This document shows positions 42,771 to 51,082 of a stretch of 64,000 nt of DNA, one piece after another. The notes below the pieces were generated by a model. That model was not told where the DNA came from. It saw only the letters and a list, made by a program, of their open reading frames with translations, and ran no database searches. Position numbers and translations under genes: made by a program. The stretch is taken from assembly GCA_021325365.1 (NCBI GenBank), contig JAJPHF010000100.1, forward strand, positions 1 to 64,000, in the 5' to 3' direction. Each line of letters opens with the position of its first letter. Within the stretch, counting starts at the first letter, position 1. The stretch is from Pseudomonadota bacterium (GTDB lineage Bacteria > Chloroflexota > UBA6077 > JAJPHF01).

Positions 42771-44483
42771 CTACGCCGGCAGCGTGTAGCGGTGCTCGAT
42801 GGCGTGGCGGACGGCCGCGCGGCTCTCCGCGGCCGAGAGGTTGGCGTCCTGCTCGACGGCGGCGGCCTCGTCGGCCAGGCCCTCGTCTTTGATACAGGCG
42901 CGGAACCAGCGGGAGTAGTCGCCGCGCCGCAGGTGGTACAGCCACGTGGCGTCGTCCACGCCCTCGGCGAGCTGCAAGAAGATGACCAGGTTCTGGGCGC
43001 GCAGGTTCAGCTTCCCCTCGGGGCCGCGGAAGTAGAAGCTCTCCTCTGCCAGCAGCTCTCCCTGCGCATACTTGCGCCGGTGGCGGCGGCGCTCCGAGCG
43101 CGGCGGCTCGACGCACACTTGCACGGGCGCCGCCTCCACCTCGGGCTGCCAGACCAGGACCTCCCCCGGAGGCAGCGTGTTGGGCCCCGCCGGTGGCGGC
43201 GGGAGGCCGCGCGCCCGCGCAAAGTCGCGCAGTGTGGCGGACGGCGCGGCGCCCACCGCCAGCACCACGTCCACCTCGGCCAGCACCGCGGCCGCGAGGT
43301 GGCTCGGCTCTAGCGTGATGAGCACCGTGTTGTCCAGGCGCTGCGGCAGCACCAGTTTGGCGGCGTCCCAGGAGGCGGGCAGGAAGTGGTGCGCCTCGTC
43401 GACCACCAGCCAGTGCGGTCGCCCGGTGGTCGCGCGCAGCTCTTGAAGGTGCGGCAGCAGGCCCGCGAAGAAAGCCGGGCGATCCTCCAGCCGCACGCCG
43501 AGCAGGTTGGCCACGACGTTCTGGGCGGGATCGGCCAGCAATTGCATGATCTCTTCGACGCTCGGCGGCCGCTCGCTGTCGCCCAGAACGATCGCGCCGG
43601 CGAACACCTCGTAGTCGCCCTCCGGATCGAGGAGGCAGAACTGGTAGCCCTGCTCGGCGAGCCGTTCGACCAGGCCCGTCGCCGCCGTGGACTTGCCGCT
43701 GCCGGGCGGGCCGGCCGAAAGCACCGTGGGGCCGTAAGGGGGCAGGCGCAGCTCGCTGCCGTCCGCGCGGGTGCCCAGCACCAGGTGGTGCCGCGTTAGA
43801 TACGGCTCCAAGCCGCGCAGGTCGTCGGCCAGGAGCCGCTCGATCAGCTCGACGACGCCCGCGCCGTGGTCGCCGCTCGTGACGTAGTCCGCGCGCTCCT
43901 TCACGGTGGGCAGCGCGTTGGCAACCGCCACGGCGCACACGCACAGGCTGAGGAAGGCGTGGTCGTTCTCGGCATCGCCGATGCCCAGGGCGTTGTGGGC
44001 CGAGAGCTTTAGCTCGGCCAGCGCCGCCTGGAAGCCGCTGCTCTTGTTCACGCCCGAGGGCAGCACCATCACCGCGCCCTTGTTGAAGATGACTTGCAGC
44101 TCCAGCCCCAGGTCGCGGATCACGTCGAGCACGGTCTGCTCGTGCGGCTCCCAGGTGGCCACGATCGTCCGCCCGACGGAGAGCGGGTGCACGCCGCGCG
44201 CGCGGAGCGCGGCCACGAACTCCGGGGGCGGCGGCTCGGCCAGTGGCCGGACCTCGCGCGTGGCTGGGGCGTAGAGCAGCGCCCCGTTCTCGGCCACCAC
44301 CTGGTCGAACAGGTCGACGCGCGGGAAGACGCGCTGCAAGTCGTCCAGCTCGCGGCCGGTGACGAGCGCCAGCCGGCGGCCGGACGCGCGCACGGCCTCC
44401 AGAGCGGCGATCACCGGCTCCCCCACGCGGCCATCCGTGGCTAGCGTGCCGTCATAGTCACACGCGAGCGCGACGAAACGCAA
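42771..44483 (-). CDS. HAD phosphatase fused to a HerA/DUF87-like ATPase
   Basis: Start chosen at TTG 44483 (LRFVALACDYDGTLATDGRV), with AAAGGAG five to six bases upstream; GTG 44534 is less likely. The 570-residue protein has an N-terminal HAD-IIB hydrolase (about 1-225): motif I DYDGT, VTGRELDDL, and NALGIGDAENDHAFL. A P-loop ATPase follows: Walker A SAGPPGSGKSTAATG, YQFCLLDPEGDYEVF, Walker B HWLVVDEAHHFLPAS and sensor-like VLITLEPSHLA. The last 160 residues include a basic stretch (RSERRRHRRK) and a helical domain. HAD-IIB enzymes act on sugar phosphates and the ATPase resembles HerA/DUF87; their joint task is unknown. Confidence 0.9.
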   Translation of the reverse strand: MRFVALACDYDGTLATDGRVGEPVIAALEAVRASGRRLALVTGRELDDLQRVFPRVDLFDQVVAENGALLYAPATREVRPLAEPPPPEFVAALRARGVHPLSVGRTIVATWEPHEQTVLDVIRDLGLELQVIFNKGAVMVLPSGVNKSSGFQAALAELKLSAHNALGIGDAENDHAFLSLCVCAVAVANALPTVKERADYVTSGDHGAGVVELIERLLADDLRGLEPYLTRHHLVLGTRADGSELRLPPYGPTVLSAGPPGSGKSTAATGLVERLAEQGYQFCLLDPEGDYEVFAGAIVLGDSERPPSVEEIMQLLADPAQNVVANLLGVRLEDRPAFFAGLLPHLQELRATTGRPHWLVVDEAHHFLPASWDAAKLVLPQRLDNTVLITLEPSHLAAAVLAEVDVVLAVGAAPSATLRDFARARGLPPPPAGPNTLPPGEVLVWQPEVEAAPVQVCVEPPRSERRRHRRKYAQGELLAEESFYFRGPEGKLNLRAQNLVIFLQLAEGVDDATWLYHLRRGDYSRWFRACIKDEGLADEAAAVEQDANLSAAESRAAVRHAIEHRYTLPA

Positions 44484-44597
44484 GCGCGCTCCTTTCTCGC
44501 GCACATCCCCGGAGGGCGACGCTAAGGGGTTCACTGAAGCAAGGCAAGTCGCGTGCCGACGGTCGGCTGCGGGCTGTGCGAGGCGCGGGCGCTCGCG

Positions 44598-45014
44598 TCA
44601 GCTCTGTTGGCCGGCGGGACGGCGGCGCGCGGCGCGGCGCGGGCTGCTGCCGACCGGCACGACGGTGAGCGCGCCGTGGCGGCTCAGCACCAGGTGGGCC
44701 GTGGCGCTCTCCAGAATCAGCCGACCGGCGGCCGTATCGCAGCTCACCGAGCGAAGGTCGGCTAGCTCCAGGTGGTCGAGGCAGCGGTGGTCGCCTGCCC
44801 AGAGCGTCGTGCGGAAGCGCCGCGCGCCCAGATCGAGGACGGCGCGGCGCGTCAGGCCGTCGGCGAAACGCGGCAGCAGCCGGAAGCGGTAGGTGGGCGG
44901 GTCGGCGCCGTCGCCCTGGACCCGGACGCCGAGCGCCGCAGCCAGCGCCTCCGCGGTCACGGCGAGCGCGTCGGCCGACGCGTCCAGCTCGTCGCCGCCC
45001 GTAGCGGTATCCAT
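44598..45014 (-). CDS. Small protein of unknown function
   Basis: A 138-residue frame starts ten bases after the stop of the alpha/beta hydrolase gene, so it is probably co-translated. The N-terminal acidic helix (DELDASADALAVTAEALAAA) is followed by beta-rich sequence (YRFRLLPRFADGL, RLILESATAHLVL) and a basic tail (RRAARRRPAGQQS). No family recognised. Confidence 0.6.
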   Translation of the reverse strand: MDTATGGDELDASADALAVTAEALAAALGVRVQGDGADPPTYRFRLLPRFADGLTRRAVLDLGARRFRTTLWAGDHRCLDHLELADLRSVSCDTAAGRLILESATAHLVLSRHGALTVVPVGSSPRRAARRRPAGQQS

Positions 45015-45024
45015 CGCGCCCCGC

Positions 45025-46245
45025 TCACTTGGCCAGCGCGAGGAACAGGGCGTCGACGTGCCGGTACAGCGCCACGAAGTCGCCGAGCGAGCCGAGTAGC
45101 GCCCCTGGCGCGCGCGGGGTGACGTGCTGGAACATGTGGAACTCGTCGTAACGCTGCAACACGCCCGGCGGCAGGCTCGCCACCAGGCGGCGGGACTCGG
45201 TGTACGGGATCAGCGTGTCGCCGAGGTCGTGCATGACGTACACCGGCGCGCGGACCTCGTCCACGACGCTGGCGGGCGAGAGGCGGTCGAGCGCGACGCG
45301 CGCGGCGGGCGGGAGCGCGGCCAGCAGCCTGGCGCCGTCTACCGGCTGGCCCTCGACCGCCAGCTCGTACAGCATCTCGCCCAGCGGCGACAAGGAGAAG
45401 GGCGGCGGCCCCGCGGCCTCGGGGTCGGCCAGCGCCGCCGTGAGGTAGTCCTGCTCGGGGCCGGGCGGGAGCGCGTGGACGATCTGCTCGACGAAGACGT
45501 GGACCGACCAGGGGTTCGGCGTCCAGGCTTCGTCGCCGCCGTCGACCGGCACGCGGTCGTCGCTGATGGCGGCCAGCACGTCGCGGGCATCGAAGTAGGC
45601 GCCGAAGGTGTACACCAGGCGCACTTGATCGCGAATGCGCGGGTCGGCCGCGGCGACCGTCGAGAGCGCGCCGCCCACGGAGAAGCCGGCCAGGCCGACG
45701 CGCTTGGGATCGACCTCGGGCCGCGCTTGCAGCGCCTGGAAGGCGGCCACCAGGCCGTCGATCTCGCGGGGCAGGATGAGGCCCGCGGTGAGGTCGGGCG
45801 ACGCGGGGCGCAACACGACGAGGTCGGTCCGCACCAGCGCGTCGGTGACCTGAGCCAGGTACGGATCGTGGCGGTCGAGCGGGTGGACGCCGAGCGAGAG
45901 CACGACAGCGCCGTGCGGGCCGCCGCCGGGCGGGGCGCAGAGATCGGCGGGCGCCGTGATGCCCGCGTAGTGCAGCGTGATCTCCTCGCAGCGCGGGCGG
46001 TCGCTGATGAGCCCGAGCGGCAGCAGCGGGGTGCCCGGGAACATCGCCGGCAAGAAGAACAGCGTCCGCACCGCCGTGCGACCCTCAGCGGTGCCCGTCA
46101 GCACGACGAGCAGCGCCAGGAGCACGGCGCCGGCCGCGACGAGGGCCGTCTGCCAGGGGCTCGGCGCGACGGGCCACGGGCGCGTGGCGGGGCGCGCGCG
46201 CGGCCCCGCGAACGACGTATCGCTGCTCAACGGCGGATGGTCCAT
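45025..46245 (-). CDS. Membrane-anchored alpha/beta hydrolase (DLH-like)
   Basis: A 406-residue protein with an N-terminal membrane helix (ALVAAGAVLLALLVVLTG, about 34-51), then an alpha/beta hydrolase domain outside the membrane. The nucleophile Ser is in VGLAGFSVGGAL (GxSxG) at about 190, the acid probably in VMHDLGDTLIP, and the His in EFHMFQHV. This resembles dienelactone-hydrolase-like esterases. Cargo and substrate unknown. It is followed by the 138-residue gene. Confidence 0.88.
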   Translation of the reverse strand: MDHPPLSSDTSFAGPRARPATRPWPVAPSPWQTALVAAGAVLLALLVVLTGTAEGRTAVRTLFFLPAMFPGTPLLPLGLISDRPRCEEITLHYAGITAPADLCAPPGGGPHGAVVLSLGVHPLDRHDPYLAQVTDALVRTDLVVLRPASPDLTAGLILPREIDGLVAAFQALQARPEVDPKRVGLAGFSVGGALSTVAAADPRIRDQVRLVYTFGAYFDARDVLAAISDDRVPVDGGDEAWTPNPWSVHVFVEQIVHALPPGPEQDYLTAALADPEAAGPPPFSLSPLGEMLYELAVEGQPVDGARLLAALPPAARVALDRLSPASVVDEVRAPVYVMHDLGDTLIPYTESRRLVASLPPGVLQRYDEFHMFQHVTPRAPGALLGSLGDFVALYRHVDALFLALAK

Positions 46246-46307
46246 GCGCGTTCGTCTCGGGTGGCGTACTGGCCGCCTGGCAGTCGCGGGGGGCGCCCGC
46301 GGAGCGA

Positions 46308-46338
46308 GGGAGGGCCGCCGCCCCGCGGCGGCCCTCCC
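46308..46338. terminator. GC-rich hairpin after the UbiD gene
   Basis: A perfect 13-bp stem (46308-46320 with 46326-46338) and loop CCCCG, six bases beyond the stop of the minus-strand UbiD gene. It has no T-run, so it may be a weak terminator separating UbiD from the hydrolase gene. Confidence 0.55.
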
Positions 46339-46343
46339 CCGCC

Positions 46344-47996
46344 TTATTGGTCTAGCTCGTCGGGATAGACCGGCGTGTTGGGCGTCACGTCGTCGCGGCG
46401 GCGCCGCGCTAGCTCCTCGCCCGTGCGCCAGTAGTCGCCGGCCACCGCGCGCCGTGCCTGCTCCTCGAACACCGGGTGCCAGTCGCCCAGCGAGTAGCCG
46501 TACCAGGGCGCCTCGGGTTTCAGCGGCGGGAGCCCCAGCTCCTCCCAGATGCCGCGCGCCCGCTCCATGTACTCGCGTTTCGGCAGCGACACCGGCGGGT
46601 ACGGCTGCTTCAACATGGCGTTGATCAGCATGGCGGAGTCCAGCTCGCCGCCGTGGTCACCGCCGCGCGGCTTCGGACCGTGGCCCGGATCGCGACCCTG
46701 GAGAATCTGCATGTCGCGGTGGGGGCTCATGCGGTAGCTCATCGCCCAGAGCACGGCGTCGGGGTTCTGCGGGTCGATGTCCTCGTCCACGGCCACCACG
46801 ATCTTGCCCACCGAGCGCTGGAAGCTCGCCGCGCCGGTGAGCGCCATCCAGATCGTCGCCTCGTCCGACGGCTTCATCTGCACGACGACCAGCTTGCGGA
46901 TGTTGGTCAGCGGCTCGTGCATCCCCACGCGCACGACGCTCTTCAGCCCCAGGTGGTCGCGCAGGTGGTCGAGCAGCAGCGGCTCGTAGCCGACGAGCTT
47001 GATGAGACTGCTCTCGCTCGGCGTCACCTGGCTGATCATCGACGTCAGGATCGCGTCGCGCCGATGGCAGATGGCGGTGATCTCCATGAACGGGTTGTAT
47101 TCTTGCAGGTTCACGTGGCCGTGCGACTCGCCAAACGGCGCCTCGGGCTCCAGCCAGCGCGTGTCGATGTAGCCCTCGATGACGATCTCGCTCTCGGCCG
47201 GCACCAGCAGGTCGACGGTGCGGCAGCGCACCATGTTGATCGGCGAGCCGACTAGCCCGCCGGCGACGGCCAGCTCGTCGAGGTCGTAGGGCAGCTTCTG
47301 CACGGCCGCGAAGGCGATCACCGGCGGCCCGCCGACCACCAGCGCGGCCGGCAGCGGCTCGCCCCGGGCCTTCGCCTTCTGCCAGTGCTGGTAGATGCCG
47401 GGCGTCAGCTCGATCGACGCGTTCATGCCCACGCGGCGCGGCGACTTGACGTGGGCGCGGTAGTTGCCGATGTTCTGCACCCCCGTCTCGGGGTCGCGCG
47501 TGACCCAGTTGCCGCAGGTGACGTAGGGCGCGATGTCGAAGCCGGGGGTCGAGATAGGGATCGGCAGGCCGTCCACGCCGCCGTAGGGCGCGTCGAGGTC
47601 GGCCCCCGTGCGCACGACCTCGTGGATCGGGGCGTCGTCCACCAGGCGCGGCGTGATCGGGTGGTGGCGGGCCTCGCGCCAGCGCGCGCCGATCTCCTCG
47701 ACGGGGCAGCCCATGCCGATGCTGTAGATGCGCCGACTCGCGGCCAGCACGCCGACCGCGACGGGCATCGGGTAGCGGTGGCCGTGGCCGTCCACGACGT
47801 GCTCGAACAGGAACGCCTTGCGCTCCGGCTCTGGGATGCCGCCGCGGAACTGCCAGCGCACCAGCGGGTGCATCTCGGTGTCCTTGTCGATGGGACGCTG
47901 AACGCGGACCAGCAGGCCGGCCGCCTCGAGCGCGGCGAGGTGTTCGCGCAGGTCGGCGTAGCCGCGCTCGGTGGCGCGCGGGCTCACTGCGGTCAT
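46344..47996 (-). CDS. UbiD-family prenyl-FMN decarboxylase
   Basis: ATG 47996 is chosen (AAGGAG ten bases upstream; GTG 48005 lies too close to it). The 550-residue protein matches the UbiD family: YADLREHLAALEAAGLLVRV, NIGNYRAHVKSPRRVGM, IYQHWQKAKARGEPLPAA with VVGGPPV, EAPFGESHGHVN and VDEDIDPQNPDAVLWAMSYR. UbiD enzymes (de)carboxylate aromatic and unsaturated acids with prenylated FMN made by UbiX; no ubiX is in this window. It is divergent from the enamidase gene and likely part of the same catabolic group. Substrate unknown. Confidence 0.92.
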   Translation of the reverse strand: MTAVSPRATERGYADLREHLAALEAAGLLVRVQRPIDKDTEMHPLVRWQFRGGIPEPERKAFLFEHVVDGHGHRYPMPVAVGVLAASRRIYSIGMGCPVEEIGARWREARHHPITPRLVDDAPIHEVVRTGADLDAPYGGVDGLPIPISTPGFDIAPYVTCGNWVTRDPETGVQNIGNYRAHVKSPRRVGMNASIELTPGIYQHWQKAKARGEPLPAALVVGGPPVIAFAAVQKLPYDLDELAVAGGLVGSPINMVRCRTVDLLVPAESEIVIEGYIDTRWLEPEAPFGESHGHVNLQEYNPFMEITAICHRRDAILTSMISQVTPSESSLIKLVGYEPLLLDHLRDHLGLKSVVRVGMHEPLTNIRKLVVVQMKPSDEATIWMALTGAASFQRSVGKIVVAVDEDIDPQNPDAVLWAMSYRMSPHRDMQILQGRDPGHGPKPRGGDHGGELDSAMLINAMLKQPYPPVSLPKREYMERARGIWEELGLPPLKPEAPWYGYSLGDWHPVFEEQARRAVAGDYWRTGEELARRRRDDVTPNTPVYPDELDQ

Positions 47997-48151
47997 GCGG
48001 TTCACTCTCCTTCACGCGAGCCAGCGTCGAGACGCGATACCCGCGCGCTTCTTCGATTGTATGTAGCGTCAGGCGACAGTGCTCTTGAGATTATGCTACC
48101 GTTTATGGCGCGACCGCCGCGGCTCCCGATCATCGCGTGGCGGAGGCCCGC

Positions 48152-49339
48152 ATGCCCACGCTCGGCATCGTCAACGTCGGCACCATCGTCTCCGGCGACC
48201 TGGCCGCCGGCGTGGTGCCCGGCGACAGCATCCTCGTCGCCGACGGCCGCATCGCCGGCATCGGCACGGCACAGCAGACCGGCGCGGGCGACGCGGACGT
48301 GGTCGTGGACGCCCACGGCACCACCGTCATGCCGGGCCTGATCGACAGCCACTGCCACGTTGTGCTGGGCGATTACACGCCGCGCCAGAAGACCGTCGAT
48401 TTCCTCGACAGCTACGTCCACGGCGGCATCACCAGCGTCATCTCGCCGGGAGAGATCCACGCGCCGGGCCGGCCGCGCGACGCCGCGGGGGTGAAGGCGC
48501 TGGCCGTGGCAGCGCGCGCCTGCTTCCTGAACTTTCGACCGACGGGCATGAAGGTCCACGCGGGCGCCATCGTCATCGAGCCCACTCTGAGCGAGGCCGA
48601 CTTCCGCGAGGTGGCCGCGCAGGGCGTGTGGCTCGCGAAGTTCGGCTTTGGCGCATTCGCGGACCCGCTGGATGGAGCGCCGCAGATTCGCTGGGCGCAG
48701 CAGTACGGCATCAAGGTGATGTGTCACTCCGGCGGCGCCTCCATTCCCGGCTCGAAGCCGATTACGGCCGAGCACCTGCTGGCGCTGCGCCCGGACGTGT
48801 GCGGCCACATCAACGGCGGCACGACCGCGCTCCGGGACGAGGGCGTGCGGCGGGTCGTGACCGAGACCGACCTGATCCTGCAGCTCGTGCAGGCGGGCAA
48901 CCTGCGCTCGACGCTGAACGTCGTGCGGCTGGCGGTCGAGCACGGCGCGCTGCCGCGCGTCGTGCTGGCGAGCGACACGCCGACGGGCACGGGCGTCATG
49001 CCGCTCGGCGTGCTGAAGACGATCTGCGAGATCAGCAGCCTGGCCCGGCTGGCGCCCGAGACCGCGATCGCGCTGGCCACCGGCAACAACGCCGACGCCT
49101 GGAAGCTGGACGCCGGCCGGATCGCCGTGGGCCGGGCGGCCGACCTGGTGGTGCTCGACGCGCCGTGGGGCTCGGCGGCGGCGGACGCGCTGGGCGCCAT
49201 CGCCATCGGCGACATTCCCGGCATCTCGGCGGTGGTCATCGACGGCCAGGTGCGGACGCTACGCAGCCGCAACACGCCCGCCGCCGCGCGCCTGGCGACG
49301 GTCCACCCGCCGCTGGAGCACTTGAGCGGCGGGCACTGA
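48152..49339 (+). CDS. Enamidase-like amidohydrolase
   Basis: ATG 48152 has GGAGG six bases upstream; GTG 48137 is also open. The 395-residue amidohydrolase matches, in order, the enamidase (Ena) of clostridial nicotinate fermentation: VMPGLIDSHCHVVLGDYTPR, QKTVDFLDSYVHGG, GRPRDAAGVKALAVAARACF, VMCHSGGASIPGSKPIT, CGHINGGTTAL, VVLASDTPTGTGVMPLGVL and GDIPGISAVVIDGQV. Metal ligands are probably His in DSHCHV, CHSGG and HINGG and Asp in ASDTPTG. Ena opens 6-oxo-tetrahydronicotinate to 2-formylglutarate plus ammonia. The other nicotinate genes are not nearby, so a related N-heterocyclic acid may be the substrate. Confidence 0.88.
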   Translation: MPTLGIVNVGTIVSGDLAAGVVPGDSILVADGRIAGIGTAQQTGAGDADVVVDAHGTTVMPGLIDSHCHVVLGDYTPRQKTVDFLDSYVHGGITSVISPGEIHAPGRPRDAAGVKALAVAARACFLNFRPTGMKVHAGAIVIEPTLSEADFREVAAQGVWLAKFGFGAFADPLDGAPQIRWAQQYGIKVMCHSGGASIPGSKPITAEHLLALRPDVCGHINGGTTALRDEGVRRVVTETDLILQLVQAGNLRSTLNVVRLAVEHGALPRVVLASDTPTGTGVMPLGVLKTICEISSLARLAPETAIALATGNNADAWKLDAGRIAVGRAADLVVLDAPWGSAAADALGAIAIGDIPGISAVVIDGQVRTLRSRNTPAAARLATVHPPLEHLSGGH

Positions 49340-49358
49340 CGCGATAGGAGACGTGCTC

Positions 49359-50282
49359 GTGCGGATCGCGATTCCGGACATGATCTCGAACTCGTACTTC
49401 CCGATCATCGCGGCGGCGGACCTCGGCTTCATGAAGGAGGAGGGCGTCGACGCGACCGTCGAGTTGCTGTTCCCTGTGCCCAAGACGATGGCGGCGCTGC
49501 GCGACGGCGAGCTAGATTTCGTCGCCGGGGCGGCGCACGCCACGCTCCAGGCGTTCACCGACTGGCAGGGCGCCAAGCTGCTGGCCGCGCTGGCGCAGCG
49601 GATGTACTGGCTGCTCGTGCTGCGCGCCGACCTAGGCGCCAAGCGCGGCGACTTGCAGGCCGTCCGCGGGCTGCGGATCGGCGCGGCGCCCGGCCCGGAC
49701 CTGGGGCTGGTGCGTCTGCTCGCCGAGGTCGGGATCGATCCGGCGCGGGACGTGCAGATTGGGCCGGTGCCGGGCACGAGTGAGGCGAGCGTGTCGTTCG
49801 GCGTGACGGCCGCCAAAGCGCTGGAGGAGGGCCGCCTGGACGGCTTCTGGGCGAACGCGATGGGCGCCGAGGTGGCCGTGCGGCGCGGCGTGGGCACGGT
49901 GGTGCTGGACGTGCGGCGCGGCGAGGGGCCGGAGGCAGGCTGGTGGTACACCTTCCCCGCCTTCGTCACGACGGACCGGCTGATTCAGGAGCAGCCGGAG
50001 GTCGTCGCGGGCGCCGTCCGCGCGCTGGTAAAGGCGCAGCACGCGTTGCGCGAGGACCCGTCGCGGGCCACCGAGGTCGCGCGCCACCGCTTCCCGGCGA
50101 TGGAAACCGACCTGATCGCCGATCTCATCCGGCGGGACTTGCCGTACTACGACGCCACGATCTCGGAGCGCATGGTCTCCAGCCTGAACCAGTTCGCGGA
50201 GCACATGGGGCTGCTATCGCACCCGGTGCCCTACGACCAAGTCGTCGCCACGCGGTTCAGCCATCTGTGGAAGGGGGCGTGA
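49359..50282 (+). CDS. Substrate-binding-type protein (NMT1/SsuA-like) without signal peptide
   Basis: GTG 49359 is preferred (AGGAG seven bases upstream); GTG 49353 is too close to it. The 307-residue protein has the type II periplasmic-binding fold of the NMT1/THI5/SsuA group: IPDMISNSYFPIIAAADLGF, KEEGVDATVELLF, AALRDGELDFVAGAAHATLQ and TTDRLIQEQPEVV. No signal peptide or lipobox is present at the N-terminus, and no permease or ATPase gene is next to it. It may be a cytoplasmic sensor/enzyme or a binding protein exported by another route. It ends TGATG at the cyclase start. Confidence 0.8.
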   Translation: MRIAIPDMISNSYFPIIAAADLGFMKEEGVDATVELLFPVPKTMAALRDGELDFVAGAAHATLQAFTDWQGAKLLAALAQRMYWLLVLRADLGAKRGDLQAVRGLRIGAAPGPDLGLVRLLAEVGIDPARDVQIGPVPGTSEASVSFGVTAAKALEEGRLDGFWANAMGAEVAVRRGVGTVVLDVRRGEGPEAGWWYTFPAFVTTDRLIQEQPEVVAGAVRALVKAQHALREDPSRATEVARHRFPAMETDLIADLIRRDLPYYDATISERMVSSLNQFAEHMGLLSHPVPYDQVVATRFSHLWKGA

Positions 50283-50935
50283 TGACGCTCGTCGACCTGA
50301 GCCACGAAATCTACGACCACATGCCGCGCATCGCCATCTTGCCCGAGGTGGAGGTGAGCTGCCTGTTCAGCATCGCCGCGGGCAAGCCGCTGAACATCAG
50401 CGAGGTGAAGCTGGCGACGCACGCCGGCAGCCACATCGACGCGCCCTTCCACGCGTTCCAGGAAGGCCCGACGATCGACCAGCTACCGCTCGACACGTTC
50501 GTGGGGCGCGGCGTCGTGATCCCCGTGCAGCGAGGCGCCGGCGAGGCGATCCCGGCCGCCGACCTGGAGAACAGCGGCGTGCGCGTCGAACGCGGCGACA
50601 TCCTGCTGATCCAGACGGGGTGGGATCAGCACTTCACCGCGCCGGCGTACGCTAGCTATCCGTACCTCGGCGAGGACGCCTGCCGCTGGATGGTCGAGCG
50701 CGGCGTGAAGATGGTGGCGCTCGACTCGCTGTCGCCCGACATGCCGCTCGCGCAGCGCCCGCCCGACTTTGCCTATCCGGCGCACCGCACGCTGCTGCGG
50801 GCGAACGTGCCGATCATCGAGAACCTGCGGAACTTTGGCGCCGTGGAGGGCGCGCGCTTCCGCGTGCTGGCGCTGCCGCTGCGGCTGCGCGGCGGCGACG
50901 GCGCCCAGGCGCGCGTGGTGGCGGAGCCGCTGTAA
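50282..50935 (+). CDS. Cyclase family protein (kynurenine-formamidase-like)
   Basis: ATG 50282 shares one base with the upstream stop (TGATG). The 217-residue protein has the metal-binding HxGTHxD-like motif as THAGSHIDAPFHAF (about 41-54) and LIQTGWDQHF, typical of the cyclase/KynB family that hydrolyses formylated amines or cyclic amides with a metal ion. After ring opening by an enamidase, a second C-N cleavage would suit this enzyme; substrate not known. Confidence 0.9.
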   Translation: MTLVDLSHEIYDHMPRIAILPEVEVSCLFSIAAGKPLNISEVKLATHAGSHIDAPFHAFQEGPTIDQLPLDTFVGRGVVIPVQRGAGEAIPAADLENSGVRVERGDILLIQTGWDQHFTAPAYASYPYLGEDACRWMVERGVKMVALDSLSPDMPLAQRPPDFAYPAHRTLLRANVPIIENLRNFGAVEGARFRVLALPLRLRGGDGAQARVVAEPL

Positions 50936-51082
50936 GGCGCGGCCGTACCCAGGCGCCGCTCGCGACGCCCGTCCGGTGTAGGGGTGCCGGGTGCAGCGCT
51001 ATGCCGCGGCGGCACCCGGCCCCGTATCGGGGCGTTACCTGCGGCTCCCTGCCGAGGCAGATCCGCTCCGTCGCCGCCTGGG

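Noticed and set aside
46657..48015. A 452-residue open frame overlapping UbiD
   Set aside because: Its sequence is Arg/Ala/Pro-rich and has no domain, while the other frame of the same strand is a full UbiD protein.
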